Shown here: positions 36,012-44,458 of the stretch, piece after piece | Layout: each line of letters opens with the position of its first letter | Numbering within the stretch: position 1 is the stretch's first letter | Assembly: GCA_016933055.1 (NCBI GenBank) | Contig: JAFGBS010000004.1 | Span: 124,001-188,000, forward strand | Length of the DNA: 64,000 nt | From: Promethearchaeota archaeon | GTDB taxonomy: Archaea > Asgardarchaeota > Lokiarchaeia > Sigyniarchaeales > Promethearchaeaceae | Direction: 5' to 3' | The notes under the pieces: model-generated | Databases searched by the model: none | Seen by the model: only the letters and a program-made list of their open reading frames with translations | Told to the model about the DNA's origin: nothing | Translations under genes and position numbers: made by a program

Positions 36012-36425
36012 TTAGTATAAATCAGTGTCGATTGCTACTACACAATTGACTAACTCTTGGGCAGCTTTTACAGCACGCATTACTTTACCCATATTTCCTT
36101 TAAGCTTGAATTTTCCTTGCATAAGCCCTTGAATAGGGTCTATCTTTTTCTGCAGGAGTTTTTCCCAGTTTGTCCAAGGGCCTGAATATACAAATTCAGA
36201 CTCTACCTCCTCACTAGGATTTAAAATTCTAGCTCCCTTGGGGCCAATTTTTCCATGCCAGAGATCAATATACATGCGGATTTCGTGGTCTAGATTTCCC
36301 GCAGGCTCACATACAAATACAAAATCACCTTCCCAAGTTTTTGCGGCATCCTCGTACGCTTTACTTGAGTTCACCGACTCCTTATAAGCTTCAATCCATT
36401 GTTCTGTTCCAAATAGAATTCCCAT
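36012..36425 (-). CDS. SCP2 sterol-carrier-like protein
   Basis: A 137-residue single-domain SCP2-fold protein. It has the typical order of WIEAYKESVNSSKAYEDAAKTW helix, beta sheet (DFVFVCEP, IRMYIDLWHGK) and GKFKLKGNMGKVMRAVKAAQELVN helix at the end. It would bind a hydrophobic or acyl ligand in the cytoplasm. It lies between the FGGY kinase and the iron alcohol dehydrogenase, all on the minus strand with gaps of 70-80 bases. A role in handling aldehydes or acyl compounds of that pathway is a guess. Confidence 0.8.
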   Translation of the reverse strand: MGILFGTEQWIEAYKESVNSSKAYEDAAKTWEGDFVFVCEPAGNLDHEIRMYIDLWHGKIGPKGARILNPSEEVESEFVYSGPWTNWEKLLQKKIDPIQGLMQGKFKLKGNMGKVMRAVKAAQELVNCVVAIDTDLY

Positions 36426-36496
36426 TTATATCACCGTTTTTCAATATGTTTAGGGGGTATAAAAATGTTCATTTCAGAAAAAAATAAAAATATAGG

Positions 36497-37681
36497 TTAA
36501 AAATCCACATCTTTTTGCTCAAAAGCATGCACAAATAATTTTTTAAACTCTTGACTTCCAGCCCCCCGAGGACTCATAGCTGCGCTGGGAGACTCCAAGC
36601 ACCATTCAGCCATCTGATCAACATTTTCATCGAGTTGAGTACGTGTGATCATCTCATTTAGCGAAGGGAGATTAACTACTTTCTGTAATCGTTTTATTTC
36701 ATCCACATACTTCTTTGCTGCATTCATATCAGAGTCGTCCCATTTAGCTACCCCTGCTCGTTTAGCAAAGGTTCCTAATATCTGTTTTGTGGCATCAGAA
36801 TTGGGATCATTCAAAATATATTGTAGCACATATGGTAAGAACATTCCCACCGTAAGACCGTGAGGGATATGAAAAGTTGCACCTAATACATGACCCAGCG
36901 CATGACCAAGATGAACTTGTGCATTACCAAAGGCCAATCCTGCCATATTTGCAGCGATGTGAAGTTTTTCGCGAGCTTCCATATCTGTCCCATCCTTATA
37001 CACTATCGGTAAGTATTTTTGGATTAATTCAAATGCTTTTAGAGCCATTGCTTCACTATACTCATTCTTCCATAAAGATACTATGCATTCAGAAAGGTGA
37101 GCCATTGCATCGAAGCCGGTGGAAGCTGTTAGTTTGAGTGGCATGGATTTTACGAATACTGGATCTAAAATCGCGATAGTAGGGATCATTTCCTTATGCA
37201 CTTGTTCAAGTTTTATATCTCCCTTATCGGTTTTTCGTGTGATAATGCTAGCCCATGTGGTTTCTGCACCCGTACCAGAGGTCGTTGGGATTGCAACTAA
37301 CTTAGCTTTTTCACCCAATTTTAGTTTTATAAACGGATATAGATCATCAATTCCCAAATCCGGTCGTTCATAAAACACCCAAACGGCTTTAGCTACATCC
37401 ATAGGTGAGCCTCCTCCTAAAGCTATAATCAAATCTGGTTTATATTCTTGACATTGCTTTGCTGCTTTAAGTATGGTCTCTTCTCGAGGGTCTGGTTCAA
37501 CTTCACTGAATATATTCCATTCTTTTTCAAGTTTTTTTAATTTATTAGTGAGAATGTCGATTAATCCAAATTTGATGATACCTTCATCTGTAATAATGAA
37601 ACAACGCTTTTCATCCAATTCTTCTAAATAATCGATGGCATCTTCACCGTACACTGTCTTTGGAGCATAGAAATACCACAT
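36497..37681 (-). CDS. Iron-containing alcohol dehydrogenase
   Basis: Group III (iron-type) alcohol dehydrogenase of 394 residues. The NAD(P) site is ALGGGSPMDVAKAVW at about residue 95, and the metal site is given by HLGHALGHVLGATFHIPHG at about 260, with the histidines that bind iron. It would interconvert an aldehyde and an alcohol; FucO lactaldehyde reductase is of this family. Neighbours are SCP2 proteins on both sides and an aldehyde:ferredoxin oxidoreductase next, so it probably shares an aldehyde substrate with the latter. Confidence 0.92.
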   Translation of the reverse strand: MWYFYAPKTVYGEDAIDYLEELDEKRCFIITDEGIIKFGLIDILTNKLKKLEKEWNIFSEVEPDPREETILKAAKQCQEYKPDLIIALGGGSPMDVAKAVWVFYERPDLGIDDLYPFIKLKLGEKAKLVAIPTTSGTGAETTWASIITRKTDKGDIKLEQVHKEMIPTIAILDPVFVKSMPLKLTASTGFDAMAHLSECIVSLWKNEYSEAMALKAFELIQKYLPIVYKDGTDMEAREKLHIAANMAGLAFGNAQVHLGHALGHVLGATFHIPHGLTVGMFLPYVLQYILNDPNSDATKQILGTFAKRAGVAKWDDSDMNAAKKYVDEIKRLQKVVNLPSLNEMITRTQLDENVDQMAEWCLESPSAAMSPRGAGSQEFKKLFVHAFEQKDVDF

Positions 37682-37788
37682 TGTTTTTCATCCTTTTATG
37701 ATCGATAGTGATCCTTCCGCACTGGATTAAATAAATATTTATATTGAAGTTATGTGAAAGAAAGACTATCTACCTATGCATGTGAATA

Positions 37789-38172
37789 ATGATGAATCCA
37801 GAAGAAGAAGAAAATTCCTTTCAATTATTTAAAGATGTAGTCATCACCGCTATACAAGAGAAGGAAAAAATACCCAAATGGAAAAGGAAATTGGAGAGTG
37901 CAAATATCAAGGTAAATTTCCGATTACTAATCAGTGAAAATGATACGGTATATACTAATTTAGTACTGAAGAAAGGTCAATATTCCGTAAATAAAGGTAA
38001 GCTCGAGGATTATACTATCGAAATAGTTGCAAATCCGTTGGATCTTGTATGGTTTGTAAGTAAAGAAAAAAGTATTTTGAAGATGTTTACCAGTGGAAAA
38101 TGGAAAATTAAAGGTCTCCTGTCACATCCTTTTAAATCATTGTTTGTCGCCAACTTACTGGTATACCAATAG
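37789..38172 (+). CDS. Small SCP2-like protein
   Basis: A 127-residue protein with weaker but recognisable SCP2 features: a beta-rich middle (VNFRLLISENDTVYTNLVLKKG) and the C-terminal block LVWFVSKEKSILKMFTSGKWKIKGLL, whose GK-x-K-I-KG pattern matches the end of SCP2 domains. It stands alone on the plus strand between two minus-strand oxidoreductase genes and ends 7 bases before the aldehyde oxidoreductase stop. Third SCP2-type gene of this block. Confidence 0.68.
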   Translation: MMNPEEEENSFQLFKDVVITAIQEKEKIPKWKRKLESANIKVNFRLLISENDTVYTNLVLKKGQYSVNKGKLEDYTIEIVANPLDLVWFVSKEKSILKMFTSGKWKIKGLLSHPFKSLFVANLLVYQ

Positions 38173-38179
38173 AAAGGAG

Positions 38180-40027
38180 TTAGAAATTAGCGTACTCCTC
38201 TATTCCTAACTCCTTGATTAATGAGTCCATTGGTCTGCCAGTTTTTGGATCCCAGTTAAGATATTTGTAATATTCCGAAAATAGCAAATTCGTATCAGGT
38301 ACTGCTCCTTCTGTCCCTCCTTCCAGGGGCGTAACTAAAATCTTAGGAATATATTCCATTTCCCGGGTAAATCCCATTTTCAAATTAAAAAGTCTCTTTA
38401 ATGCTAAGACACGTTTTCCGATTAGCTGGATTCTTTCAATATCATAAGGTAATCCCGTGCCCAGCTCGATCGTTTTAGCAATCTGTTCGGTGGGAGGATT
38501 TGCAAATACACACATACCATAAGAGGAGTAAAAAGCTCGATATTCCATCGATCTGGCAGCACTTATCGCCATTTCAGGAGTATTATCATGAGAAGGAACC
38601 ATTTCAATCCCTACTTCTTCTCGGGACAATCCTAATGAGACCATGTACATATCGCATGCATTGTGAGAACCTCCATAATGAGGAGAAAGCCCATAGGCGA
38701 TGGCCATTCCGTGCGAAGCTCGCATATCATGGTAAATCACTTCTGAATTATTGATGACACCTATTTGGTCTTTATTAATTCCAAAATGAGCACCAACTAC
38801 ACTGGATCCCCCTGCGATAAGATCTCCGATTCCCTGTCTTTTTGCAATTTTGTGAATTAGTTCAAATACAACTTTCATATTTCCCCAGTGTAAATCCATT
38901 CCATCTAAATCTTCAGCAGTGATTTTCCCTCGATCTACCAAGTCCATTAAAAACGCAATGGTTCCACCTGTAGATACTGTATCAATACCAAGATCATTAC
39001 ACATATAATTTGCTTTTATTATTTTTTCCAGACTGGAATTTTGCATCATCGAGCCAAAACTGGCAATAGTTTCGTACTCAGGACCCGAAATCTCTTCATT
39101 AGGAAGGTTTAAATCATTTTCTCCTAAGGATATCACTCTCCCGCATCCAATAGGGCAGGCGTAACAATGTCTCTGTCTCTTTAAATAATTTTCAGCCATA
39201 GTTGCTCCAGAAATATTATCTTCCTCAGGGAATTCTGTTCCTCTCCAATAATTTACCGGTAATTCCCCCGTCATTGAATACAAATTCATATTTGCCGCTG
39301 TCCCCAATCCCCCCATAACTTGATGGGTATACACTTCCATCATCTCTTTATTTACTTGAAGTACAAATTTCTTGAATTCTTCTGGGTTAGCCACTTCAAC
39401 TTTTTTAGTGCCTAGTGCAATAATTGCTTTTAATCTCTTTGATCCCATAACCGCACCCATTCCAGTTCGACCAAAAGCGCGGGTATCTCCACCAATAATG
39501 GCATACTTTACAAGGTTTTCACCACCTGGACCAATACATAATACTTTTGCTCGTTTTCCTAGAGTTTCCGATAAAATCTCAGAAGATTCAAAGATCCCCT
39601 TCCCCCAAATATGAGACGCGTCCTTAATCTCAGCTTTGTCATCTGTTATTTCTAAGTATACTGGTGTATCTGAGGTCCCTGTAATTAATACGCCATCAAA
39701 ACCTGCACGTTTTATCATTGGAGCTACATAATTACCTGCATTAGACTCCCCTAAAATGCCGGTATACGGGGATTTAGCACAAACAACTAATCTACCCGTA
39801 CAAGTTGCAAGTGTACCAAGAAGTGGACCTCCCATAAAAAAAAGAACATTTTCCGGTCCTAGGGGATCTGTATTCTTATTTAACATTTTAAATAAAACGG
39901 CGGTAGCGTATCCTGCCCCTCCTAAGAAAAGTTCCACCAATTTTTTTTCCAATGCTATAGTTGAAATTGATTTTTCAGATAAATCAACCTTCAATATCTT
40001 ACCCATATATCCTTTCATGAAATCCAT
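38180..40027 (-). CDS. Tungsten-dependent aldehyde:ferredoxin oxidoreductase
   Basis: Oxidises aldehydes to acids with ferredoxin as acceptor, using tungstopterin and one 4Fe-4S cluster. The N-terminus has the classic MGKILKVDLSEKSI start, then GPLLGT and ESNAGNYVAPMIKRAGFDG. The cluster cysteines are CYACPIGC at about residues 287-294 with a fourth Cys (MCVFANPP) near 503. Pterin-binding RTGMGAVMGSKRLKAI is at about 195. 615 residues is the family norm. With the iron alcohol dehydrogenase it would set the fate of a shared aldehyde. Confidence 0.94.
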   Translation of the reverse strand: MDFMKGYMGKILKVDLSEKSISTIALEKKLVELFLGGAGYATAVLFKMLNKNTDPLGPENVLFFMGGPLLGTLATCTGRLVVCAKSPYTGILGESNAGNYVAPMIKRAGFDGVLITGTSDTPVYLEITDDKAEIKDASHIWGKGIFESSEILSETLGKRAKVLCIGPGGENLVKYAIIGGDTRAFGRTGMGAVMGSKRLKAIIALGTKKVEVANPEEFKKFVLQVNKEMMEVYTHQVMGGLGTAANMNLYSMTGELPVNYWRGTEFPEEDNISGATMAENYLKRQRHCYACPIGCGRVISLGENDLNLPNEEISGPEYETIASFGSMMQNSSLEKIIKANYMCNDLGIDTVSTGGTIAFLMDLVDRGKITAEDLDGMDLHWGNMKVVFELIHKIAKRQGIGDLIAGGSSVVGAHFGINKDQIGVINNSEVIYHDMRASHGMAIAYGLSPHYGGSHNACDMYMVSLGLSREEVGIEMVPSHDNTPEMAISAARSMEYRAFYSSYGMCVFANPPTEQIAKTIELGTGLPYDIERIQLIGKRVLALKRLFNLKMGFTREMEYIPKILVTPLEGGTEGAVPDTNLLFSEYYKYLNWDPKTGRPMDSLIKELGIEEYANF

Positions 40028-40090
40028 ACGCGAAGATCAATCCTCATCCATAATAATCTTATTCTACCTAATGGATAAAACAATAATATA

Positions 40091-40597
40091 ATGAAAATAC
40101 TCCCGGTAGAAAACAAAGATCTTCTTGATTTAGCTGATATAGAAAAGGAGTTGTTTAAGGAAGATGCCTTTGGGGTGTTTTTATTATTTCACTACTTGGA
40201 AAATAATATTATATTTAGCAAGATATTAAATGAAGAAGAAGTGTTGATCGGGTTTGGAATTGTTGCTGAATTAAATCAAACTATCCTTAATCCACACGAA
40301 TTGAAATTCATAAAGAAAATAGAGAATCGAAAAGGATCGATTGCCCATTTAGTTGATTTTGCTATCAGAACCGAATTTTGGCATAAAGGGTATGGGACAC
40401 GACTACTTAATCATCTATCAAATATACTTAGAGAGATACACTACGATTGGTTCTATTTAGAAGTGAATACTTCAAACAGACGGGCAATTGAGTTTTATAA
40501 ACATAATAGATTCAGAGAAATTGGAACTATCTCAGCATATTATTCAACAGGACAAGATGCGATTTTGATGCTCAAACACTTGAATCAATCAGAATAA
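40091..40597 (+). CDS. GNAT-family N-acetyltransferase
   Basis: A 168-residue GNAT protein. The acetyl-CoA loop is HKGYGT at residues 98-103 in EFWHKGYGTRLLNHL, followed by LEVNTSNRRAIEFYKHNRFREIG, the usual beta-5/alpha-4 block of RimI-like enzymes. The C-terminal YYSTGQDAILMLK is also typical. Protein N-termini are possible targets, as for the RimI gene at 6170, but another substrate is equally possible. Divergent from the aldehyde oxidoreductase gene with a 63-base gap. Confidence 0.82.
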   Translation: MKILPVENKDLLDLADIEKELFKEDAFGVFLLFHYLENNIIFSKILNEEEVLIGFGIVAELNQTILNPHELKFIKKIENRKGSIAHLVDFAIRTEFWHKGYGTRLLNHLSNILREIHYDWFYLEVNTSNRRAIEFYKHNRFREIGTISAYYSTGQDAILMLKHLNQSE

Positions 40598-40702
40598 TTA
40601 GAAAAATCTTAAGAAATCTTGTCAAACAATATTTTATTTAGGTTAATTAATCCTATTGAATCTTGATTATTACTAACACAAACCAAATAAAAGTGAATAA
40701 AT

Positions 40703-40864
40703 GTGTCTGAAAAACCGAAAATCACCGATGAGGATTTAAAAGCAGGTGCGGAGAACCTAGCAAAAGTCTCTGAGGAAGAACTCAAGCGTAGGGAAGAAGA
40801 GAAAAAAAAACGCATGGAAGAACTAGAAAAAGTTAAAGCTGCTTATGAGAAAGTTGGTCAGTAA
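40703..40864 (+). CDS. Short charged helical protein, 53 aa, GTG start
   Basis: GTG at 40703 opens a 53-codon frame ending with TAA at 40862-40864. The protein is almost wholly charged helix (KITDEDLKAGAENLAKVSEE, then a Glu/Lys/Arg run and ending KAAYEKVGQ). An overlapping ATG at 40701 is in another frame that stops after 12 codons. Coding character is supported by the strict codon structure, the gap between flanking genes, and T-rich sequence (about 40881-40920) just after the stop resembling an archaeal terminator. A TATA-like TTTATTTAGG lies upstream near 40633-40642. Function unknown. Confidence 0.55.
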   Translation: MSEKPKITDEDLKAGAENLAKVSEEELKRREEEKKKRMEELEKVKAAYEKVGQ

Positions 40865-40877
40865 GTATCCCTCTAGC

Positions 40878-40915
40878 TCAATTTTTCATTTTTTTCATTT
40901 TCCTCTCTTATTTTT
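40878..40915 (+). terminator. T-rich tract after the 53-codon gene
   Basis: Several runs of five to seven T in a pyrimidine-rich stretch (CAATTTTTCATTTTTTTCATTTTCC and following) directly after the stop at 40864. Archaeal RNA polymerase ends transcription at such U-rich tracts without a hairpin. It separates this gene from Pelota. Confidence 0.45.
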
Positions 40916-41000
40916 CCGTATTTTACATATGGTATCTTTATGATAGTCTTGAAAGAATAAAGTACATTAAGTATATACAATTTTCAAATCTGACCTCGAA

Positions 41001-42089
41001 ATGCAAATCATGTATAATGACCAAAAGAAAGGAGAAATAAAGGTACTCGTGGAAGAGTTAGAAGATCTCTGGTCATTGTACAATATCATAAAACCTGGAG
41101 ATATGGTCAAGGCGCGTACTTTTCGCCGGGTGGTTCTTCGTGATGGAGATACAGGAGAAAGAAAACCTATGGTTCTGCAAATCCAAGTAGAAAAGTGTGA
41201 ATTCCATGAATATTCCAATAGGTTACGAGTTTTGGGACAAATTCGTGAAGGACCAGATGATTTCGTTTCTATTGGGCAATATCACACTTTGAATCTCGAA
41301 AAGGGCACCAAGGTACTCATTATTAAAGACAAGTGGTATAAACACGAATTAAAGCGCCTTGAGAAATCCACTCAATATTCATCAAATAAATTTGTACTAG
41401 TAGCCGCAATAGAATCTGGATTGGCTACTATTGGGATAATAAGCAATTACAGTTTGACTATTATTTCTACAATTCGACATAATATACCCGGAAAACGGTA
41501 CCGAAACCAAAGTAAAAATAAGAGTAGAGAAGAAATCCAATTTTTTGACTCGGTTACGGGGGTCATTATTGAGAATGTTAAAAAACAAGAAATTACAATG
41601 GTTATAATTTGTGGTCCAGGGTTCCTAAAGGAACAATTTAATCAATATTTACGAACAACCGTTGAAAAGGAGAAATTAACACTTGAAATTCGAATTGCAT
41701 CTGCAAGTTCAGCAACAGAAAGTGCGATTAATGAAATCATAAAGAATGGCACAATCGCCGGTTTTATTGCGGATCACCGATTAACAATCGAAACGCACTT
41801 AATGGATGAGTTTATTGAACGATTAGGGAAAGACAATGGATTATTTACATATGGTTTTAAAGAAACACTTATAGCAGCTCAATTAGGTTCCGTTCAAGAT
41901 TTACTTATTACAGATCAAGTACTAAGATCCCAAATTAATAAGGAGGATCGAAAAAACCTGGAGGAACTATTCTATTTAGTTGAAAATGGAAGAGGGATTA
42001 TACATATCATCTCAACTTTACATCCTGCCGGGGATCAACTTCATAATTATTCTGGAATTGCGGCATTATTGAGGTTTAAAGTTCAATGA
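41001..42089 (+). CDS. pelA: Pelota, ribosome rescue factor
   Basis: Archaeal Pelota/Dom34, which with aEF1A and ABCE1 splits stalled ribosomes. The N-terminal Sm-like domain (about 1-130) contains DLWSLYNIIKPGDMVKART, the standard signature. The central domain has RHNIPGKRY at about residues 159-167, with the PGKR basic turn at 163-166. The C-terminal domain (about 265-362) parallels that of aRF1, ending LHNYSGIAALLRFKV. There is no GGQ motif, as expected. The stop overlaps the ATG of the following radical SAM gene (ATGA). Confidence 0.94.
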   Translation: MQIMYNDQKKGEIKVLVEELEDLWSLYNIIKPGDMVKARTFRRVVLRDGDTGERKPMVLQIQVEKCEFHEYSNRLRVLGQIREGPDDFVSIGQYHTLNLEKGTKVLIIKDKWYKHELKRLEKSTQYSSNKFVLVAAIESGLATIGIISNYSLTIISTIRHNIPGKRYRNQSKNKSREEIQFFDSVTGVIIENVKKQEITMVIICGPGFLKEQFNQYLRTTVEKEKLTLEIRIASASSATESAINEIIKNGTIAGFIADHRLTIETHLMDEFIERLGKDNGLFTYGFKETLIAAQLGSVQDLLITDQVLRSQINKEDRKNLEELFYLVENGRGIIHIISTLHPAGDQLHNYSGIAALLRFKVQ

Positions 42090-43132
42090 TCCTCGTGGAT
42101 GAACAATCAGAGATTCCTTTATTCGGATTAGATTTCATGGGTATTCTTGATAGAGGCACAAATTTGCTGGAAATTAAACCCATTACCGTATGTAATTTAA
42201 GATGTAAATATTGTTTTGTTAATGCTCATTTTGGAAACACACCGATGAAATCTGATACTTCATCAGAAAAATCCAACACCTTCATGATTCAAACGGATTA
42301 CATTATAAAATGGTTAAAAATTGCCCTAAAATATAAAAAATGCAATGATACAGAAGTACATATAGCACCATATGGTGAGATTTTTCTTTATCCGGATTAT
42401 CTCGACCTATTCCAAAAGATTACACGTCTACCTCAAGTGAAAACACTATCTATCCAAACGAATGGTACACTCCTCACAGAAAAAATAATTGATAAGTTGG
42501 AAAAAGTCGGAGTAACTAGATTAAACATATCATTAAATACCTTAAATGAAAAAAAAGCGTCTATCTTAAGTGGAATACCTCATTATGACGTTTCGCACCT
42601 CCTCCGAACTATGCATTATATAAAATCCTCTTCTATCGACTTACTGATTGCACCGATTTGGTTTTTCAAATATAATGATGAGGACATCAAGCAAATTATC
42701 GAACTTGCGCAGGATTTAGTAAAAGACGGGTATGATCCACCAACGCCATTATTAGGGATCCAAAATTATCTGATATATAAAACTGGTAGAAAATTTTGGA
42801 AAGTACAACCTCATTCATTCGATTATTTTTATAAAAGATTATCACAATTGGAAAATAAATATAACATTAAACTAAAAATAGGGCCGTTAGATTTTGACAT
42901 TCATCCAGCGGAACCAATTTCTGCACCTGTTGAATTTGGAACGAAAATATCAGTCAAAATCCTATGTCTGGGTCGATCAAAAAACGAATATATCGGATCT
43001 TTAAATGACATGTGGGCTGTAAAAGTCCTATCAAAAATTCCATTAGCTCCCCAAAAAATCATATCGGTCACTGTTATTAAACAAAAACCCAATGAAAATT
43101 TAATCACCGCTACATATTCAGGAACTTTTTAA
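42086..43132 (+). CDS. Radical SAM protein coupled to Pelota
   Basis: A 348-residue radical SAM enzyme. The cluster cysteines C36, C40 and C43 (CNLRCKYC) follow LLEIKPITV, and the SAM barrel continues with HIAPYGEIFLYPDY and LSIQTNGTLLTEK. No second cluster is evident in the C-terminal region. The substrate is unknown. Its ATG overlaps the Pelota stop by four bases, so the two are translated together. Archaeal radical SAM proteins in this position might modify RNA or a translation factor; that is a guess from context only. Confidence 0.85.
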   Translation: MILVDEQSEIPLFGLDFMGILDRGTNLLEIKPITVCNLRCKYCFVNAHFGNTPMKSDTSSEKSNTFMIQTDYIIKWLKIALKYKKCNDTEVHIAPYGEIFLYPDYLDLFQKITRLPQVKTLSIQTNGTLLTEKIIDKLEKVGVTRLNISLNTLNEKKASILSGIPHYDVSHLLRTMHYIKSSSIDLLIAPIWFFKYNDEDIKQIIELAQDLVKDGYDPPTPLLGIQNYLIYKTGRKFWKVQPHSFDYFYKRLSQLENKYNIKLKIGPLDFDIHPAEPISAPVEFGTKISVKILCLGRSKNEYIGSLNDMWAVKVLSKIPLAPQKIISVTVIKQKPNENLITATYSGTF

Positions 43133-43232
43133 ACACCTCCATTTTTTTAAAACGTATTTTGATTTTCGACAAAAGAGACTTTCGGACTTTATATCTATTG
43201 TAATTTATTCATATAGGACATATTGATAGGAG

Positions 43233-43805
43233 ATGTTCCATGAATTGAAGTCAAAATCTATTATAAATAAGGATGTCTTTTTCTGTTTAAATCCGATATC
43301 AACGTCCTCTGAAAAGAGTTACACGGAGAATTTATTGGATATGAATATAAAACTACACCGTACATTTACAAATTCCCATATATACCTTATGCAGTTATTT
43401 TTTAAGTTTTTCTTGTTTATGCCCATTCTTGTGTTTTTTAATAATCATTCCGTATTCTACTTTCTCTCTACCAGAGATATAAAATTAATAAATGCAAAAT
43501 TGCACCAACAAAAAAGCATGTTCATGCATAAATTCACAAAACAAGTTTATTTCATTGCATATCAAGAACCGATTCGATTGGTTCAGTTAATTAATAACCT
43601 TTTTCCTCATGTAAGATTATCTCCTATTGAATATCAACTACATCGGATTGAAAACACATACTTTGAAATCTATGTATATGTCGAAGAAAATCGAATAAAA
43701 TTTTGTCTTGGTAAAGAAGGTCGGTATATCCAAAGCGTTAATGAACTTTTAAGTACTCTTTTAGATAAAAGAATCAAAATATATCTAAGGGTTTTAGCTT
43801 TTTAG
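43233..43805 (+). CDS. KH-like domain protein, start uncertain
   Basis: The C-terminal ~95 residues look like a real small RNA-binding domain: strands and helices leading to FCLGKEGRYIQSVNELL (GKEG at residues 160-163), the G-x-x-G turn of KH domains as in NusA. The first ~95 residues are of poorer coding character, with one hydrophobic stretch at about 51-70, and the AGGAG before ATG 43233 touches the start codon. A good TATA box (TATAAAAT, 43478-43485) lies 33 bases before Met96 (43518), so the true product may be only the last 95 residues. Confidence 0.5.
   Translation: MFHELKSKSIINKDVFFCLNPISTSSEKSYTENLLDMNIKLHRTFTNSHIYLMQLFFKFFLFMPILVFFNNHSVFYFLSTRDIKLINAKLHQQKSMFMHKFTKQVYFIAYQEPIRLVQLINNLFPHVRLSPIEYQLHRIENTYFEIYVYVEENRIKFCLGKEGRYIQSVNELLSTLLDKRIKIYLRVLAF
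43478..43485 (+). promoter_or_regulatory. TATA box candidate inside the upstream half of the KH-like frame
   Basis: TATAAAAT preceded by purines (AGAGA). Transcription would start near 43505, giving a leader of about 13 bases before ATG 43518. It argues for a shorter KH-like gene. Confidence 0.35.
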
Positions 43806-43852
43806 GATACAAGGTTTTTTTAGTGTACGTGCCAAATTGATACCAGAGAAAT

Positions 43853-44371
43853 ATGGCAAATCTTATTCTTAAAGTTCTTATTTTAGGGACTGAGAGCGTT
43901 GGTAAAACAAATTTTAAAACGATTGCGGATAAATATTTCGAAACCGATTATAAACCAGTTGTGGGAGTAAATGTCCTAACTAAAACCGTTACTGTAGAAA
44001 TAGAAGGAAGGCCAATCAATACAATAATATCATTATGGGATATATCCGGTAAAACGCGATTTGATGAAATTCGAAAGCTCTTCTATAAAGGGGGTGTAGG
44101 TGCATTATTTGTGTTTAATTTGAATAAATCTTCATCATGGTTTCATGTCATAGAATGCTATAAAGAAATCGAAGTAGCAATCAAAAATATTCCCTTTATA
44201 GTTATTGGTAATTTAGAAAAACATCGTAAAAGCAAGGTAGATATCAAAGAAGTTATAGACTGGGTAGAAGAACATGGAGGGTATTTCGTGCAAATTGATC
44301 CAGAAAACAGTAGTTTATTAGAGACAACATTTGAAAATTTAATTACTGAAATTCTATCATCCTTAGAGTGA
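43853..44371 (+). CDS. Ras-like small GTPase with degenerate motifs
   Basis: A 172-residue Ras/Rab-fold protein without fused domains. G1 is intact (GTESVGKT, residues 12-19). The switch I Thr expected before GV is replaced (PVVGVN). G3 reads WDISGKTRF (62-70), so the catalytic Gln after DxxG is Lys. G4 reads GNLEK (119-123) in place of NKxD, so guanine specificity is doubtful. No C-terminal prenylation cysteine. It would be a slow or inactive GTPase, possibly a signalling scaffold. Small GTPases of this type are abundant in Asgard archaea. It precedes a decayed gene and two leucine-rich-repeat genes on the same strand. Confidence 0.85.
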   Translation: MANLILKVLILGTESVGKTNFKTIADKYFETDYKPVVGVNVLTKTVTVEIEGRPINTIISLWDISGKTRFDEIRKLFYKGGVGALFVFNLNKSSSWFHVIECYKEIEVAIKNIPFIVIGNLEKHRKSKVDIKEVIDWVEEHGGYFVQIDPENSSLLETTFENLITEILSSLE

Positions 44372-44396
44372 TGAAATTCTATCATCCTTAGAGTGA
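44347..44396 (+). repeat. 25-bp tandem duplication spanning the GTPase stop codon
   Basis: The 25-base unit at 44347-44371, which contains the last codons and the TGA of the GTPase, is repeated exactly at 44372-44396. The copy lies after the stop, so the protein is unaffected. It looks like a recent slippage event at the edge of the decayed region that follows. Confidence 0.9.
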
Positions 44397-44458
44397 GTAA
44401 TTCTTTCTTATAGAGACCATTTCTCTACAAAATTTCTACTAGAAACTATGGATATCAG

